A stretch of 64,000 bases of DNA from assembly GCA_037957365.1 (NCBI GenBank), contig JARHVA010004254.1:1198001-1262000 (forward strand). Direction: 5' to 3'. A program made the position numbers and the translations under genes. Source of the DNA: Torreya grandis. Lineage: Eukaryota; Streptophyta; Pinopsida; Cupressales; Taxaceae. Positions 62,537 through 64,000 of this stretch are shown here, piece by piece. Every line of letters starts with the position of its first letter. The stretch's first letter is position 1. The notes under the pieces were generated by a model. It was not told the origin of the DNA. It made no database searches and saw only the letters and a program-made list of their open reading frames with translations.

Positions 62537-64000
62537 CTAAACACATAGATTATATGATTCTGCATCAAGTATAATATAGAACCAAACTAAGCACATCCTA
62601 AGTCCAATTGTAAGAGGAAGTGTAATACCACCTAAAGGTGTATGCTCATGCCCATCATAACCATAGAATGTTATGGTCACTTCACATAATCCTATATGAG
62701 TAAAACCTTTACTGGATGATAATGCCGTTGAGACACAATTATTGCTAGAAACATTGTTTAACATAATGCCATGTGTCATAGAATAATTATAATAAACATA
62801 TACATGTATATAGATGGGACCATCATGTGATCCATTGATAATAATTTCATGATTATATAATGTGATATAAGGAGGTTGCTTTTGATAGCTTAATACCATG
62901 CCAATGATATTATCTAATACATACTCAAGTTGGGTAAATGTTTCCATATGTACATTGTTTTGTTTTGGATCATTATGATTTGGAAAGAGGTTTGTAAAGA
63001 TTTTCAAGATTTGATTAAGTGTGCCATTATTTCGTTCAAATCATAATTATGTTCATCTATGGTAATGGTGTTGTTATTGATTAAGCCTTGAATTTTACTA
63101 TGTAGTCTGTATCAACTATTGATTGAAAGTCTTGACCTTAATGATAATAAGAAAAGGCATAAGGATTGGCATGTTTAGATTATGCTAAAATGGTTTTGGC
63201 AAAGAGATGATATTTCATTCTATAAGCCTTTTTAGTACTTGACTAGGTAGATTAGGAAGTCTTGTAAACTCTCTCTTTGCACTAGGTGGAAAAAATGTAA
63301 TTATATCTTGTGATACTCCATTGATAGTCTTGTCCTCATTATTAGTTTGGAAGTTAGGTGAACTACTATTTATTATTGTGAATGTTTTTTCCTTGATATT
63401 TAGGAGCATTAAATATTGAATCAATTTGTGTATATTTTAACATATTTTCATCCATACGCTTAGTATCAATGTTATGCAAGGCATCACAAAGGCCATTAAA
63501 TGAGTCATAGTTTGTGAAAATTGCCATTTACTTGAGAGGATTAAGTAAACTACTTGAGAAAATGTTACAATTCACTATCAGAAAGTGGATGTGACATCTT
63601 AGTAAGAGTGATCATAAATTTAAGCACATAATATATGATGTGTTCATTAATTCCTTACTTGATTTGAGCAATTTGTGAAAAGGTCACACTTTGATTAATG
63701 TTTATTTAAAAGTGTAATGAGAAGAGGTCAAGTGGGTTAGGAAAGCCATGCAAAAATCCCTTAGTATATGAATAGAACCAATACAAAGCATAGCCTGTAA
63801 TGCTTTTAGGAAAAAAATGGTCATGAAAAATTCATCATGGTAATACCTTAGACAAGATGTAAAGAAGTCTTTAATGTGTAAAGAGAAATCTTATTTTTCA
63901 TTGAATGTTGTGAATTTAGGCATATGAAAAAATAGAGGCAACAAATGAACAAGTACCCATAAAGCCAAAGGATTATGTAATATGTCAAAATCTAAAGGAA
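62537..64000 (-). pseudogene. Fragment G: Tat-like gag end and protease region, cut by the window end
   Basis: On the minus strand, a gag-end phrase KREFTRLPNLPSQVLKRLIE (63215-63280) resembles the xFTxLxxxLxxxLxxLI motif at the end of Tat gag. A 156-codon frame follows (63007-62537) with FYGYDGHEHTPLGGITLPLT and FYIILDAESYNL, matching the protease-region pattern xRAFDGS..xxGxIxLPxxxG...FxVxDxxxSYN. The frame stops just before the expected LLGRPWIH. No reverse transcriptase is seen to the left. The rest of gag is decayed or outside the window. Confidence 0.6.

Overview
The window is repeat DNA from a large plant nuclear genome. It is AT-rich, and I find no convincing host gene, tRNA, rRNA or CRISPR array. 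Every coding signal I can place belongs to LTR retrotransposons, all broken by stops or frameshifts. The Ty3/gypsy pol at 112-2649 reads, from memory of families, like the IFG7-type elements of conifers. The Tat-like gag-protease remnants and very long LTRs also fit a gymnosperm, probably a conifer; this is an inference, not a species call.

Layout. (A) 1 to about 4.8 kb: 3' part of a plus-strand gypsy element (pol, then a long LTR-like segment). (D) 6411-40029: an old plus-strand, non-autonomous Tat-like element with 1.2 kb LTRs. Inside D lies B (9826-29691, minus): two 5.3 kb LTRs around a 2.86 kb internal region holding one 801-codon frame that I do not recognise. Inside the left LTR of B sits A2 (10787-17139, minus), related to A, with gag joined in frame to the tail of pol, a 3' LTR-like arm of up to 3.4 kb, and a 187 bp palindrome in place of a normal 5' LTR. 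Inside the right LTR of D sits E (32432-39289, minus), a chromovirus-like gypsy with two 1100 bp LTRs. From 43.4 to 45.05 kb there is a Tat-like gag-protease fragment (F). (C) 45506-59144 (plus) is a second copy of the D family (LTRs 1304-1305 bp, internal 4507 bp), and its left LTR is split by a Ty1/copia element (45792-52309, plus, 467 bp LTRs). At the right edge (62.5-64 kb, minus) is another gag-protease remnant (G).

The nesting gives a relative order: D before B before A2, D before E, and C before the copia element. Target duplications, equal LTR lengths, primer-binding sites and polypurine tracts support the boundaries of A2, E, C and the copia element. The target duplication is weaker for D and was not found for B.

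The most unusual items are element B, the asymmetric ends of A2, arrays of short hairpins whose stems vary on both sides (in C at 56.6-57.0 kb and in A at 3.6-3.8 kb), a tRNA-like segment in both LTRs of E, and repeated gag-protease remnants without a nearby reverse transcriptase. All alignments were done by eye.
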